Below are positions 1-9,863 of a stretch of 64,000 bases of DNA, piece after piece. Source of the DNA: an uncultured Granulosicoccaceae bacterium (lineage in GTDB: Bacteria; Pseudomonadota; Gammaproteobacteria; Granulosicoccales; Granulosicoccaceae); contig CALHOU010000018.1 in assembly GCA_938035945.1 (NCBI GenBank), forward strand, positions 1 through 64,000, in the 5' to 3' direction. A program made the position numbers and the translations under genes. The notes below the pieces were generated by a model. That model saw only the letters and a program-made list of their open reading frames with translations, searched no databases and was not told the DNA's origin. Positions within the stretch are counted from its first letter, which is position 1; every line of letters starts with the position of its first letter.

Positions 1-71
1 AATGACATTTCCAGCATTTTTCTCACACCAGGGTCGTCATCGATCAAAAAAACGGTCGATAAATTTTTCAT
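1..71 (-). CDS. Response regulator, N-terminus only (runs off left edge)
   Basis: Reverse complement from 71 reads MKNLSTVFLIDDDPGVRKMLEMS, a receiver-domain start with an acidic DDD cluster; ATGA overlap with the upstream kinase. Confidence 0.75.
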   Translation of the reverse strand, partial: MKNLSTVFLIDDDPGVRKMLEMS

Positions 72-1909
72 GTTAGTTGTTCCCTTACATAACGTAGCAA
101 CGCTGAGCGTGTGAATGGCTTAGCCAAATGCGGGTAGCTCGTCTCAGAGCCCTTCACCCGACTGGTATCGGCAGACATGAAGGCAACCGGAACCCCCGGC
201 AAGATCGACACGATTGATTCATAAGCAAGGTAGCCGTTCATTTTCGGCATGGCTACATCAAAGAGCATCAAATCAATTGATTTCTGATGTTGTTGCGCCA
301 GCTCCTGCGCTTGGTACCCATCGTGCGCCTCATAAACGGTATAACCTGCTTTGGTCAGCAACTCAACCACTAAGTTGCGCACTGAACTATCATCTTCAGC
401 AATTAGGATATGTTCGCTCCCACCTAGCACGGCCAGACCATCATGCTGATCTTGTAGATTCACTTTGGTTGTGGCCGCAAGAAAATTCACGCTGATAGTC
501 GTTCCAGCGTTTAAGCGGCTGTTGATATCAATGGTGCCGCTGTGTTTTTTCACCACGCCATAAACGGTGGAAAGTCCAAGACCTGTTCCTTCACCGACAG
601 GCTTTGTCGTATAAAAAGGTTCGAATGCTCGTTGCATAGTCCCTTGGGTCATGCCGGCACCGGAATCAGAAATACTCAGTTGCACAGTTTCTTCGTCAAT
701 CTTGTCGCGCGTGATGAACCTGATCGTGCCACCATCTGGCATCGCATCTCGGGCGTTAACCACCAGATTCACTATCACCTGTTCTAATTCGGTGGTTTCA
801 AACTTTATAGTGGGCGAACTCGCATCCAGATGAAACTTCAATTGATAAGTTGGGCCGAGTAGCTGTGACAGCATTGGCGTTAGATCAGTAACAACATCGT
901 TCAAATTAACACTTACGTCTTTTTCAACGGTATCGCGCCGACTGAATGCCAATAATTGGTTAACCAATGCTACCGAGCGATCAACCGTATCCGATATTTC
1001 ACTTATACATTCTTCCACCTTCTCGGGTTGGTCGCGCTGAATTTGCGCAAGTTCAGCGTAGCCACGAATGACTTGTAAATGATTTTTAAAATCGTGCGAT
1101 ACACCGGCCGAGAGTTGCCCGATTAATTCCAGGCGTTCGGTTTGTTTGATTTCAGCTTGTAGCTGTTCGTGTTGATCGCGCTGTTCACGCCAGTATACAA
1201 ACCCAAATATAGGCGTTGCCCACAGTTCCAAGTTATTTCTTAGCGGTAGAAAAACCATTTCCCACAGCTGGCCGGTATGCAGGTTAAATAACATCAATAC
1301 GTGATTGGCAAAATACATGGTAAACGTAATCGCCACGATTATTCGGATCCGGCTGCGCTGCTGTAAAACCAGAATAATAGATACAAGAATAAACGAAGCA
1401 CCAAAATAATGAATAAACCACACAGCCCAATGTTGTTCAAATTGCATCGCCGAATCAGCACGAACGGCATTCCACCATCCATGTGCAATGACAAAATACA
1501 TCACCGCACACACACCTAAGGTAAGGATAAAGAAGTTTCTGGAGATATAACTGGGTCTTACAAAGTAATGCAAAAACGCAGCAGCGATTACCGCGCGCGT
1601 TACCAGCATGAGCATGTTGTCGATGGGTGGTAGGAATAAAGCAAGAATGTCGGCTGAGACAATATTGTTAAGGCCCAGTACGGTTACAACAAGCATGAAA
1701 AAATCGCGAGCGAATCCAACTACAAAGCCGGCTATCAAAAGCGTATCGCGTAATAGTGCAGTGCGGCGCCTGGCATTCAAGGCACCGGTGAGCATTACAC
1801 CCCAAATGATGAGTCCAAGCGTGTAGCGCGGCAGGTCGTTTACTGAGCCACCACGCCCGCCAGCAACTTCACCAAGTATGTCGAGCGCAAATGTCGCTAA
1901 GGCTTCCAT
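68..1909 (-). CDS. Membrane hybrid histidine kinase with C-terminal receiver domain
   Basis: Multi-TM N-terminus, H-box GVSHDFKNHLQ, N-box NLVVNARDAMPDGG, G-box GEGTGLGLSTVYG, receiver ILIAEDD...DLMLFDVAMPKMNG. Confidence 0.9.
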   Translation of the reverse strand: MEALATFALDILGEVAGGRGGSVNDLPRYTLGLIIWGVMLTGALNARRRTALLRDTLLIAGFVVGFARDFFMLVVTVLGLNNIVSADILALFLPPIDNMLMLVTRAVIAAAFLHYFVRPSYISRNFFILTLGVCAVMYFVIAHGWWNAVRADSAMQFEQHWAVWFIHYFGASFILVSIILVLQQRSRIRIIVAITFTMYFANHVLMLFNLHTGQLWEMVFLPLRNNLELWATPIFGFVYWREQRDQHEQLQAEIKQTERLELIGQLSAGVSHDFKNHLQVIRGYAELAQIQRDQPEKVEECISEISDTVDRSVALVNQLLAFSRRDTVEKDVSVNLNDVVTDLTPMLSQLLGPTYQLKFHLDASSPTIKFETTELEQVIVNLVVNARDAMPDGGTIRFITRDKIDEETVQLSISDSGAGMTQGTMQRAFEPFYTTKPVGEGTGLGLSTVYGVVKKHSGTIDINSRLNAGTTISVNFLAATTKVNLQDQHDGLAVLGGSEHILIAEDDSSVRNLVVELLTKAGYTVYEAHDGYQAQELAQQHQKSIDLMLFDVAMPKMNGYLAYESIVSILPGVPVAFMSADTSRVKGSETSYPHLAKPFTRSALLRYVREQLT

Positions 1910-1933
1910 AACCAGCTCAGCGACAACTAAAAT

Positions 1934-2299
1934 TTAGAGAACAACACGCATAGTGCATTTCATTTTATTTCCATCTTCCAAACGTATGACCTCCGTGCCG
2001 GCTTCAAGAATTTGTGCGTCCTTTTCAGACGCATTCTCAACGGTTGCTGTTAAGTGGTCCATACAAGCTGTACCTAGCTCTTGTTCGGTGGAGTCAGCAT
2101 CAAAGCTAAGCGTGTGCGTGTACACACGTTCTTCAGTACCGTTATTTTTCCGCTTAATGGTAGTGTATAAATCTTTACCGGCAGATACGGTGTCACTGAC
2201 TACATCTTTGGGCTTGACTTGAATTTTTATACATCCCGTTACCAGTACCATGGAGCAAGCCAACAGTAAACCTTTGCCTGACTTGGTGATCATAGCCAT
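1934..2299 (-). CDS. Small putative lipoprotein of unknown function
   Basis: Signal peptide with lipobox-like VTGC; no recognised domain. Confidence 0.6.
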   Translation of the reverse strand: MAMITKSGKGLLLACSMVLVTGCIKIQVKPKDVVSDTVSAGKDLYTTIKRKNNGTEERVYTHTLSFDADSTEQELGTACMDHLTATVENASEKDAQILEAGTEVIRLEDGNKMKCTMRVVL

Positions 2300-2302
2300 C
2301 TC

Positions 2303-3013
2303 CTATGTTTGCATATAACCGTTATAAAGCGATGCCCAACAGTCGTCATTATAGAAAGCAGGTCCGCTACTATCGATCTTATTCAACGAACGTTTCAAGC
2401 GACTAAGATTTTTGTCGAATCGATCTTGACGAGATGTGGATCTGATCACAGCACGATCAAAATCGATCAGGAATACATTGTCCCCATCGAGCAAAATATT
2501 GTGCGCGTTCAGGTCAGCATGATCGACGCCAAGCGCGTGAAACTGCCTGATACTAGCCCCAATCGCATGCCAAGAGCTGTAACCGAGTGTAGTTGTGCAC
2601 ATACTTTCGGCTAAGGTCATACCAGGAAGGTAATAAGTGATAAGTGACGCGCTGTAGCGCATACCACGACGCTCAACCTGGCACGCATAGGGTTTGGGAG
2701 CGGGTAAATTTTGCGATTCTAGCTGGACGAGTACCGCAAACTCACGCCATGCGCGCGTGCGCTGCAAACCTTGCCAGAGATAATATTTTTCGCTGAACGA
2801 ACGAACCATGCCACCGCGGCGGTAATGCCTTAAAACCAATTCCGTGTTGTCGATGTTGAGGAACATTGATGCTCCTCTACCAGCGCTTGCACTGTTGACA
2901 ATATAGCCCTGTTGATCAAGCCATTGATCGTCGAACATCCGTTCATCAAATGTCGGCACCGCATGGTCACGGTGCTGCCAATGCACGTTTTTAGTTCGAG
3001 CTTGCTGAGCCAT
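2303..3013 (-). CDS. kdkA: 3-deoxy-D-manno-octulosonic acid kinase
   Basis: Kinase motifs HADLNAHNILLD and VFLIDFDR; ORF extends to 3079 but MAQQ start at 3013 gives less overlap with the next gene. Confidence 0.8.
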   Translation of the reverse strand: MAQQARTKNVHWQHRDHAVPTFDERMFDDQWLDQQGYIVNSASAGRGASMFLNIDNTELVLRHYRRGGMVRSFSEKYYLWQGLQRTRAWREFAVLVQLESQNLPAPKPYACQVERRGMRYSASLITYYLPGMTLAESMCTTTLGYSSWHAIGASIRQFHALGVDHADLNAHNILLDGDNVFLIDFDRAVIRSTSRQDRFDKNLSRLKRSLNKIDSSGPAFYNDDCWASLYNGYMQT

Positions 3014-3194
3014 CTTTGTGATCAACCAGTTTATAAACGGTGCCACAATATGAACATGATGCTTCTGGTGTATCGTCAAGTGGGATAAAAACGCGAGGAT
3101 GCGAATCCCACAGGGCCGACCCCGGTGCCGGACAATGCATCGGCAATTGATCTTTAGTCACTTCAATGACTGCTTGTTGTTTGGTTTGTTTCAT
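2991..3194 (-). CDS. Zinc-finger CHCC-type domain protein
   Basis: 67 aa, pattern CP..G...WDSHPRVFIPL...CSYCGTVYKL. Confidence 0.8.
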   Translation of the reverse strand: MKQTKQQAVIEVTKDQLPMHCPAPGSALWDSHPRVFIPLDDTPEASCSYCGTVYKLVDHKDGSASSN

Positions 3195-6070
3195 AGTTGA
3201 AAAAGCCGATTCCAGATCTGGGTAATTTGATTCTTTATAGTCGCTAACTCATCTGAGAGAGCTACTATCGATGGTTCTTGTTGTAATGACTGGCGATGAA
3301 TATAACTGCGTAACGACAGATAATGTTGCTTTAACAGCTCACATTCATCACCATCAATTAGCCCGCAGTTTGCTGCCACTTCCAGCACGCGAATATTATC
3401 AGGGTATTCGAGCAGTTCGTGGTGCACGGCCGCATAACTGAGGACGAGATATTGAACCATAAACTCGACATCGGCGACACCACCTGCGTCATTCTTCAAG
3501 TGAATCTTGCCTTCCCCGCCCTGTTCCAAATTACTGCGCATCCGCGCACGCATATCCAGAACGTCTTTAGCCAATTGCTGGCGGTCTCGGGTTTGCCCTA
3601 AAACGTCAGCGCGAATCTGAGTAAATCGTGCCGCGACAGGTGGCCCACCGAAAATCAATCTGGCACGAACCAGTGCCTGGTGCTCCCAAGTCCATGCTTG
3701 TTTTAGCTGATACTGCGCGAAGGCATCAAAGCCTGTTACCAATACACCTGACTGACCATTGGGACGCAGGCGTAAGTCGATATCGTAAAGAATACCAGCC
3801 GGCGTATGTGTAGACATAAAGTGCACCACTTTCTGTGCTAAGCGTGCGTAGAACAATCCGTTTTCAATGGGTTTTTCTCCATCTGTCTCTTGCTGCTTAC
3901 CCGCGCTGTTGTGTAAAAAAACCACATCAAGATCAGACCCGTAGCCAAGCTCTATCCCACCAAGTTTGCCGTAGGCGACAACACCAAGTTCTGGATATTG
4001 GACATGATCATCGACAACACATTTTGGTCTGCCGTGGCGCACGGTTAGTGTTTGCTCTACTAGAAACACCACAGCTGCGATCACGGCTTCTGCCAACCAA
4101 GTCAGTTGGTCGCTGACCCGCATAAGCGGTAGGTCTTCTGTTAACTCGGCGGCAGCGACACGAAGCTCACGGGTGTGCTGGAATTGCCGCATGGCATCCA
4201 TTTGCTCATCCAGCTCTTGATCTTTTAATCGATTCGCTTCATGCATTGCATCAGCCAACAGCGCCGCTCGATCGGGCAGTGAGCTACTGTCGTTGTCACG
4301 CAATAGTTCATCAATAACAATCGGGTGGCGGGTAACGAAGGTTGACACCCAGGCGCTCTTAGCGAACAAGCTAACCAATCGATGCAATGCCGGTGGCCGC
4401 TCTATCAGTATTTGTAAATACCCGCTGCGCCCAGCGACGGCGCGCACTAAATGCAAACACCGCATCAGCGCATCCGATGGGTTACTTTGCCCCATGGTTG
4501 CATCGATTAGCAGCGGCAATATGCGATCAACACGCTCTTGCGCACGTGAGGTTAAACGTTGATAGAAACCACCACGGGTTAAACTGGCCAAACTCTCCAT
4601 TAACTCATCGCTCGGCTCTATACCTAAAGAACTGATGGCCTCTTCAGCAGCACCGCTTTGCGCTTCAGGTGAACTTAATACAGCCCAGACAATGCTCGCT
4701 GTTTCATCAGCTGTGTCATCTTCAGCATTGGTGTCCCAATCGGAAAACAACGCATTAAAGCGATCAGATACAGCGTCGCGATGCTGATCTAAGGTGGATT
4801 CGAAACTGTCCCAATCATTAAAACCTAGCATGCATTGCAAACGTAATTTGTCGGTACTGTCTGTGGGCAAACTGTGGACTTGTTGGTCACGCATACATTG
4901 CAGCGCGTTTTCAACTCGGCGTAGGAAATCATAGGCCCTACATAGCGTGCTAACGTCATCGGCGGACATTAGCTGCAATTGCTGCAAACACTGCAATACT
5001 TTTTTAATCGGGCGCACATGCAATTGCTCTTCACGGCCACCGCGCACAAGTTGAAAAGCTTGTCCGATAAATTCTATTTCGCGTATACCACCTAAACCGA
5101 GCTTCACGTTGTTATGCAAGCTCTTTTGTTTAACGGACAAGGCGATTTTACGTTTTAAATCACGCAGAGCATCAATGGCGCTGTAGTCCAGGTACCGACG
5201 AAAAACAAAGGGCTTGAGCAAGTCGTTAAGTTGCTCAATGGCATCAGCATCCCCGACAATAGGTCGCGCCTTGATCATTGCGTAACGCTCCCAATCTCTA
5301 CCTTGGGTTAAATAATACTGCTCTAGAGCATTAAGATTCATCACCAACGGGCCACTTTCACCAAAGGGCCTTAAACGCGTATCAACACGAAAAACAAAAC
5401 CATCACTGGTAACGTTACCAAGCAGCTGCGACAAGTATTGAGCGACGCGACGAAAGTAAGCTTCATTGTCGATAGAGGTCTCACCATCGCTGTGGCCGGC
5501 ACGTGGGTAAATATAGATAAGATCGATATCGGAACTGACGTTCAGTTCTTGCCCACCGAGTTTGCCCATGCCTAACACCATCATGCGCATCGCTTGGCCG
5601 TCTGCATCGACCGCTGTGCCGTAGCGTTCAGACACAGATTCATGCGCCCATTGCGAAGCCAGTTCGATACACGCATCCGCCATCGTCGACAGGCCCATCA
5701 GCGTCTCATCAACCGAGGCCACACCGACAAGATCTCGCCAGATAATGCGCAACATCTCTTCATGACGAAATCGCCTTAACTGCTCGAGCTGTTGCTCAAA
5801 CCTCTCGGTAGCTGAGCTCGCGACTGATTCGATTCTGCGCACGTGATCGGCCTTGCTTGGCAAGCTTGCCTGCGCCAGCAACGCACCCGAGCGATGCAAC
5901 CGTGGCAACTGATCAGGATAGCGCTGACAGGTTTGCATAAGATAGGGACTGTAGGCGAAGGCGGCCGCCACATGCGCCATACCCAGCTCACCATCGCCTA
6001 GCTGCTGCAACACGGTAGTTGCGGTCTCTTTCACTGTTTCAGTGATCAGTTCTGGGGAACACAAATGCAT
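3191..6070 (-). CDS. glnE: Bifunctional glutamine synthetase adenylyltransferase/deadenylase
   Basis: Two nucleotidyltransferase domains (GMGKLGGQELNVSSDIDLIYIY; AYGKLGGIELGYGSDLDVVFLH); ORF opens at 6094, MHLCSPEL start at 6070 preferred. Confidence 0.95.
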   Translation of the reverse strand: MHLCSPELITETVKETATTVLQQLGDGELGMAHVAAAFAYSPYLMQTCQRYPDQLPRLHRSGALLAQASLPSKADHVRRIESVASSATERFEQQLEQLRRFRHEEMLRIIWRDLVGVASVDETLMGLSTMADACIELASQWAHESVSERYGTAVDADGQAMRMMVLGMGKLGGQELNVSSDIDLIYIYPRAGHSDGETSIDNEAYFRRVAQYLSQLLGNVTSDGFVFRVDTRLRPFGESGPLVMNLNALEQYYLTQGRDWERYAMIKARPIVGDADAIEQLNDLLKPFVFRRYLDYSAIDALRDLKRKIALSVKQKSLHNNVKLGLGGIREIEFIGQAFQLVRGGREEQLHVRPIKKVLQCLQQLQLMSADDVSTLCRAYDFLRRVENALQCMRDQQVHSLPTDSTDKLRLQCMLGFNDWDSFESTLDQHRDAVSDRFNALFSDWDTNAEDDTADETASIVWAVLSSPEAQSGAAEEAISSLGIEPSDELMESLASLTRGGFYQRLTSRAQERVDRILPLLIDATMGQSNPSDALMRCLHLVRAVAGRSGYLQILIERPPALHRLVSLFAKSAWVSTFVTRHPIVIDELLRDNDSSSLPDRAALLADAMHEANRLKDQELDEQMDAMRQFQHTRELRVAAAELTEDLPLMRVSDQLTWLAEAVIAAVVFLVEQTLTVRHGRPKCVVDDHVQYPELGVVAYGKLGGIELGYGSDLDVVFLHNSAGKQQETDGEKPIENGLFYARLAQKVVHFMSTHTPAGILYDIDLRLRPNGQSGVLVTGFDAFAQYQLKQAWTWEHQALVRARLIFGGPPVAARFTQIRADVLGQTRDRQQLAKDVLDMRARMRSNLEQGGEGKIHLKNDAGGVADVEFMVQYLVLSYAAVHHELLEYPDNIRVLEVAANCGLIDGDECELLKQHYLSLRSYIHRQSLQQEPSIVALSDELATIKNQITQIWNRLFQL

Positions 6071-6100
6071 GAATACAGTGTAGTCGGGTATCATTCAGGA

Positions 6101-7153
6101 ATGACACATCAGCTCGAAATTGACCGGATCAATGTGCATCTGGGAGATCAGCACATCGTCAAGGACATGTCCTTCTCATTGGCAGAGGGTGAAATTGGCT
6201 GTTTGCTGGGTCCCAGTGGCTGCGGCAAGACAACCATGCTGCGCACCATTGCAGGCTTTCAGGCCCCCACCAGCGGCCGTGTGCTGATTGCCGGAAAAGA
6301 GATTTGTGGGAAGAACTGCGAAGCCAAGCCCGAGGAGCGGCATATTGGCATGGTATTCCAGGATTTAGCCCTGTTTCCGCACATGACCGTGCGCAAGAAT
6401 ATTGGCTTCGGGATGCGCAATGCCACGAGAAAAGAGATCAATCACCGCGTGGATGAGCTACTCGAGCTGGTCGCCATGCGCGACTATGCCAACAGTTACC
6501 CACACGAATTATCTGGCGGTCAGCAACAACGCATTGCGTTGATCAGAGCAATGGCACCACGCCCACCCGTGTTACTACTCGATGAACCGTTCAGCTCTCA
6601 GGACACCGAGCGTCGGGTGCAGCTTGCACATGAAGTGCGTGAAATTCTTAAGCGTGATGGCATCACCGCCATACTCGTCACCCACGATCAATATGAGGCA
6701 TTTGCAATTGCTGACCACATAGGTGTTATAAACGAAGGCAGCTTACGTCAATGGGATAATGCGTTTGATTTATATCACACACCTGCTGATCGGTTTGTTG
6801 CAGACTTTATCGGCGAAGGGGTTTTTGTTTGCGGTAATACGCTAGAGAACAATCAAATCCAAACCGAGCTTGGCATTATTCAGGGCGAACTATCAGAGCA
6901 ATTCAGTGCCGGCACGCAAATCGAATTGCTGGTGCGGCCAGACGACATCATTCACGACGACAACTCGCGCACTAAAGCCACGGTTATTGCAAAAGACTTT
7001 AGGGGCGCGGGGCATTTGTACACCCTGCGCATGCCAGGCAGCACTCGCCTGCTTTGCTTGGCACCATCACATCATAACCACAACATAGGTGAGGAATTCG
7101 GTGTGCGCTTAAACCTTGATCATTTGGTGATTTTCAGTCGCGAAGTATTCTAA
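6101..7153 (+). CDS. ABC transporter ATP-binding protein, FbpC/PotA-like
   Basis: Walker A GPSGCGKTT, signature LSGGQQQR, Walker B VLLLDEPFS, C-terminal regulatory domain; ATG at 6101. Confidence 0.9.
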   Translation: MTHQLEIDRINVHLGDQHIVKDMSFSLAEGEIGCLLGPSGCGKTTMLRTIAGFQAPTSGRVLIAGKEICGKNCEAKPEERHIGMVFQDLALFPHMTVRKNIGFGMRNATRKEINHRVDELLELVAMRDYANSYPHELSGGQQQRIALIRAMAPRPPVLLLDEPFSSQDTERRVQLAHEVREILKRDGITAILVTHDQYEAFAIADHIGVINEGSLRQWDNAFDLYHTPADRFVADFIGEGVFVCGNTLENNQIQTELGIIQGELSEQFSAGTQIELLVRPDDIIHDDNSRTKATVIAKDFRGAGHLYTLRMPGSTRLLCLAPSHHNHNIGEEFGVRLNLDHLVIFSREVF

Positions 7154-8073
7154 TGAGCAACGATACAAGGTTCAAACAAACTGAACACATCAACCAAGCA
7201 TTGCTTGACCTGGAACTGCGCGACAACGAATCCATTCTAGACAGCTTATCTGCAAGCCAGACCCAGGCTGCAGCGGCTGCAAAAGCGGCCATTCCGGTTT
7301 TAAGCCTGGCGGTGGATGCGGCCGCTGAGCGCTTACGCAATGAAGCTGGTCGACTGATCATGCTTGGCGCTGGCGCATCGGGCCGACTGGCAGTGCAAGA
7401 TGGCGCTGAGCTGTGGCCTACTTATGGTTGGCCAGCTGAACGATTGGTTTTAAGTATCGCCGGTGGCGAACAAGCCCTACTCAGTAGCATTGAAGGCGTT
7501 GAAGACGATTCTGCGAATGCTGAACGAGAAGTTAGCGCAAATAAAATTGGTAAGCACGACGTTATACTGGGCATTGCTGCCAGTGGCAGCTCTGCATGGA
7601 CACTCGCATGGGTTAAGAGCGCGCGCAAACAAGGCGCCTTAACCATTGGTATGGCCAACAATGCTGATACCCCGTTACTACAGGCAAGCGATCACCCCAT
7701 ATTGTTAAACAGCGGCGAAGAAATTCTTGCAGGCTCCACCCGCATGGCAGCCGGCACCGCACAAAAAATTGCCTTGAATATGTTCAGCACCTTACTGATG
7801 ATTCGGCTCAACCGAACCTACGGTAACTTGATGGTAGACATGGCCGCAAGCAACACAAAGCTTGATCAGCGTCGTTTACGCATGCTACAAACAGTTGTGC
7901 CAGATGTCGATGACAGCATTGCCAAAGAGGCATTGGTACAAGCGAAAGGTTGGGTCAAGTTAGCGGCTTTAATTTGCAAGGACTTAAGTCACGACGATGC
8001 TTTGCGTTTACTTGACGACTGCGACGGTAATTTGCGAAAAGCGCTTGGCGTTGTTCATAAATCATCGATTTGA
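7153..8073 (+). CDS. murQ: N-acetylmuramic acid 6-phosphate etherase
   Basis: SIS-domain etherase signatures (LIMLGAGASGRLAVQDGAE, EEILAGSTRMAAGTAQKIALNM); TAATG overlap with upstream ATPase. Confidence 0.93.
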   Translation: MSNDTRFKQTEHINQALLDLELRDNESILDSLSASQTQAAAAAKAAIPVLSLAVDAAAERLRNEAGRLIMLGAGASGRLAVQDGAELWPTYGWPAERLVLSIAGGEQALLSSIEGVEDDSANAEREVSANKIGKHDVILGIAASGSSAWTLAWVKSARKQGALTIGMANNADTPLLQASDHPILLNSGEEILAGSTRMAAGTAQKIALNMFSTLLMIRLNRTYGNLMVDMAASNTKLDQRRLRMLQTVVPDVDDSIAKEALVQAKGWVKLAALICKDLSHDDALRLLDDCDGNLRKALGVVHKSSI

Positions 8074-8993
8074 ATATCACCGCGTGTTACTTGGGTGTAG
8101 CGCGATTCCAAACCGTGCGGACTGGTTTTAAAGATACGCAACTTCCAAGTGAACTGCGCAGGTTGTAAGCGAATAGTACTAGCAATCGCCTCGTTCATGG
8201 TTGTGGCATCCGTTACAGCATCACCCGTGGGGTAGTTCTGCAAAGCTTCGAACAAATGTACATCAACACCATCATCATCGGAGTCATGGTGTGCAATCAT
8301 AGGCACAACCAAGGCATTAGTTTTAGAAACCAAACGCGGTAACATGGCTAAGGTCGCTTTTTGATGGGAGAAAAACGGCGCAAAGACAGAGCCATCAGCA
8401 CCATAATCTTCATCGCACAAGTAGCACATCAACTGACCTTCATGTAATCCCTTAATGAGTTGCCGAAATCCACTGCCCCGGGAAAGTGGTTTCGCGCCAA
8501 ATCGATTACGACCACGCAGCACCAGGTAATCAAGTACGGGGTTTTTAATTGGGTTGTAGATACCTTGTAGCGGGTAGTTTGGGGATAAAGCCAACAAGCC
8601 AGCATCCAGCCCCGCGGAGTGTGTAACCAATAAAACCACCGGGCGCTTGGTGGCGAGCGCAGTATCAAGATAATGTTTGTTATGTAGGCGAGCTGTATCG
8701 ATGATGGTTTTATCGCTGCCCCACCAGTTGCGTGGCAACAACATATATGATTGTAAGTGCAGTGCAATGTAGCGCTCTAATATGGCCTGCCTTATAGACT
8801 CGTCGAATTGAGGAAAGCAGGCCTCAAGGTTAATGCGCACCGCCCGATTAGTTGAGGTATCGCGTTTCGCGGAAACCCGTGCAATCCCATTAGCTAAGCC
8901 ATTGCGCACTGGACGTGGCAACCAGCGTAACAGGGTAAGCAAGCCAACTGTCATCCAACTTGGCCACGTGCTTGGAGAAAGGGGAATGGCCAC
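8055..8993 (-). CDS. Lysophospholipid/lipid A acyltransferase (LpxL/HtrB superfamily)
   Basis: VTHSAGLDAG acyltransferase HxxxxD-like motif, overall LpxL-like architecture. Confidence 0.8.
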   Translation of the reverse strand: MAIPLSPSTWPSWMTVGLLTLLRWLPRPVRNGLANGIARVSAKRDTSTNRAVRINLEACFPQFDESIRQAILERYIALHLQSYMLLPRNWWGSDKTIIDTARLHNKHYLDTALATKRPVVLLVTHSAGLDAGLLALSPNYPLQGIYNPIKNPVLDYLVLRGRNRFGAKPLSRGSGFRQLIKGLHEGQLMCYLCDEDYGADGSVFAPFFSHQKATLAMLPRLVSKTNALVVPMIAHHDSDDDGVDVHLFEALQNYPTGDAVTDATTMNEAIASTIRLQPAQFTWKLRIFKTSPHGLESRYTQVTRGDIQIDDL

Positions 8994-8994
8994 C

Positions 8995-9327
8995 TTAACG
9001 TCCGTTAGCGTCCATTTGTTTTACCGCGCGTTTGCGAAACACCGTAATTTCTTTTTCGACTTGCTTATCACCATTAGCTTTCGCTGCACCCAAGCCTGCG
9101 TCAAATGCCTGCAACGCAGAATCAAATTGGCCAGCGTCGGCTAACACACGACCAAGCACTTTCCATGCTGTTGAATAATCAGGCTTCATTTCCACGGCCT
9201 TTTTCAGGTGTTCAGCGGCCTCGGTGTAGCGTTTCTCTTTGTAATAGGCATTGCCCAGGGTATAGCGCAACATTTCGCTGTCTTGCCCCCGGCTTAACAT
9301 GGCTTCAAACGTTTCTATCTGACTCAT
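8995..9327 (-). CDS. TPR repeat protein
   Basis: Tandem TPR motifs (LGNAYYKEKRYTEAAEHLKKAVEMKPDYSTAWKVLGRVLADAGQFDSALQAFDAGL). Confidence 0.85.
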   Translation of the reverse strand: MSQIETFEAMLSRGQDSEMLRYTLGNAYYKEKRYTEAAEHLKKAVEMKPDYSTAWKVLGRVLADAGQFDSALQAFDAGLGAAKANGDKQVEKEITVFRKRAVKQMDANGR

Positions 9328-9863
9328 AAAACTTCCTTACGACCAATAAACTGCGCTTGGGCAAAACCCTTCTCATTAACGGCCGATTCATCACAATAGC
9401 AAGGCGTAAGCGATGCAAACAGATCAGGTAATTCATTTGGCTTTAACATGTAGTCCGGGTTCGATAAGCCAGCAGTAAAGGTTTGATAAAACAAAATCCC
9501 GTTGGGACGAAGTGCATCGCTTAAGTGAGCACACAAGCCGCGATCAAGAAACCGGCTCACTACAATGAGATCGGCGCTTTGCGGCAATGGTGGCTGAACC
9601 GTGACATCCCTAACGTCAGCAAGCACGGCGCTCTTGCGCTTATTAATGGAATCTATGGCCGTTTCACTGATATCCCAAGCGAAAACTGTTAGTCCACGGT
9701 TTAACAAATAAAATGCGTTACCACCCAAACCACAGGCGATATCGATGGCGATGCCGCGGGACGGAATGAACTGACTACCCCGCACCAACACTTGCGCAGG
9801 TTCTGGCAACTGCTTACTTGCGTAAGCATAGCGCGCATTCCATTTTGAATTTATTTCTTCCAA
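9324..9863 (-). CDS. Class I SAM-dependent methyltransferase (TehB-like)
   Basis: Motif I AIDIACGLGGNAFYL. Confidence 0.8.
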   Translation of the reverse strand: MEEINSKWNARYAYASKQLPEPAQVLVRGSQFIPSRGIAIDIACGLGGNAFYLLNRGLTVFAWDISETAIDSINKRKSAVLADVRDVTVQPPLPQSADLIVVSRFLDRGLCAHLSDALRPNGILFYQTFTAGLSNPDYMLKPNELPDLFASLTPCYCDESAVNEKGFAQAQFIGRKEVL

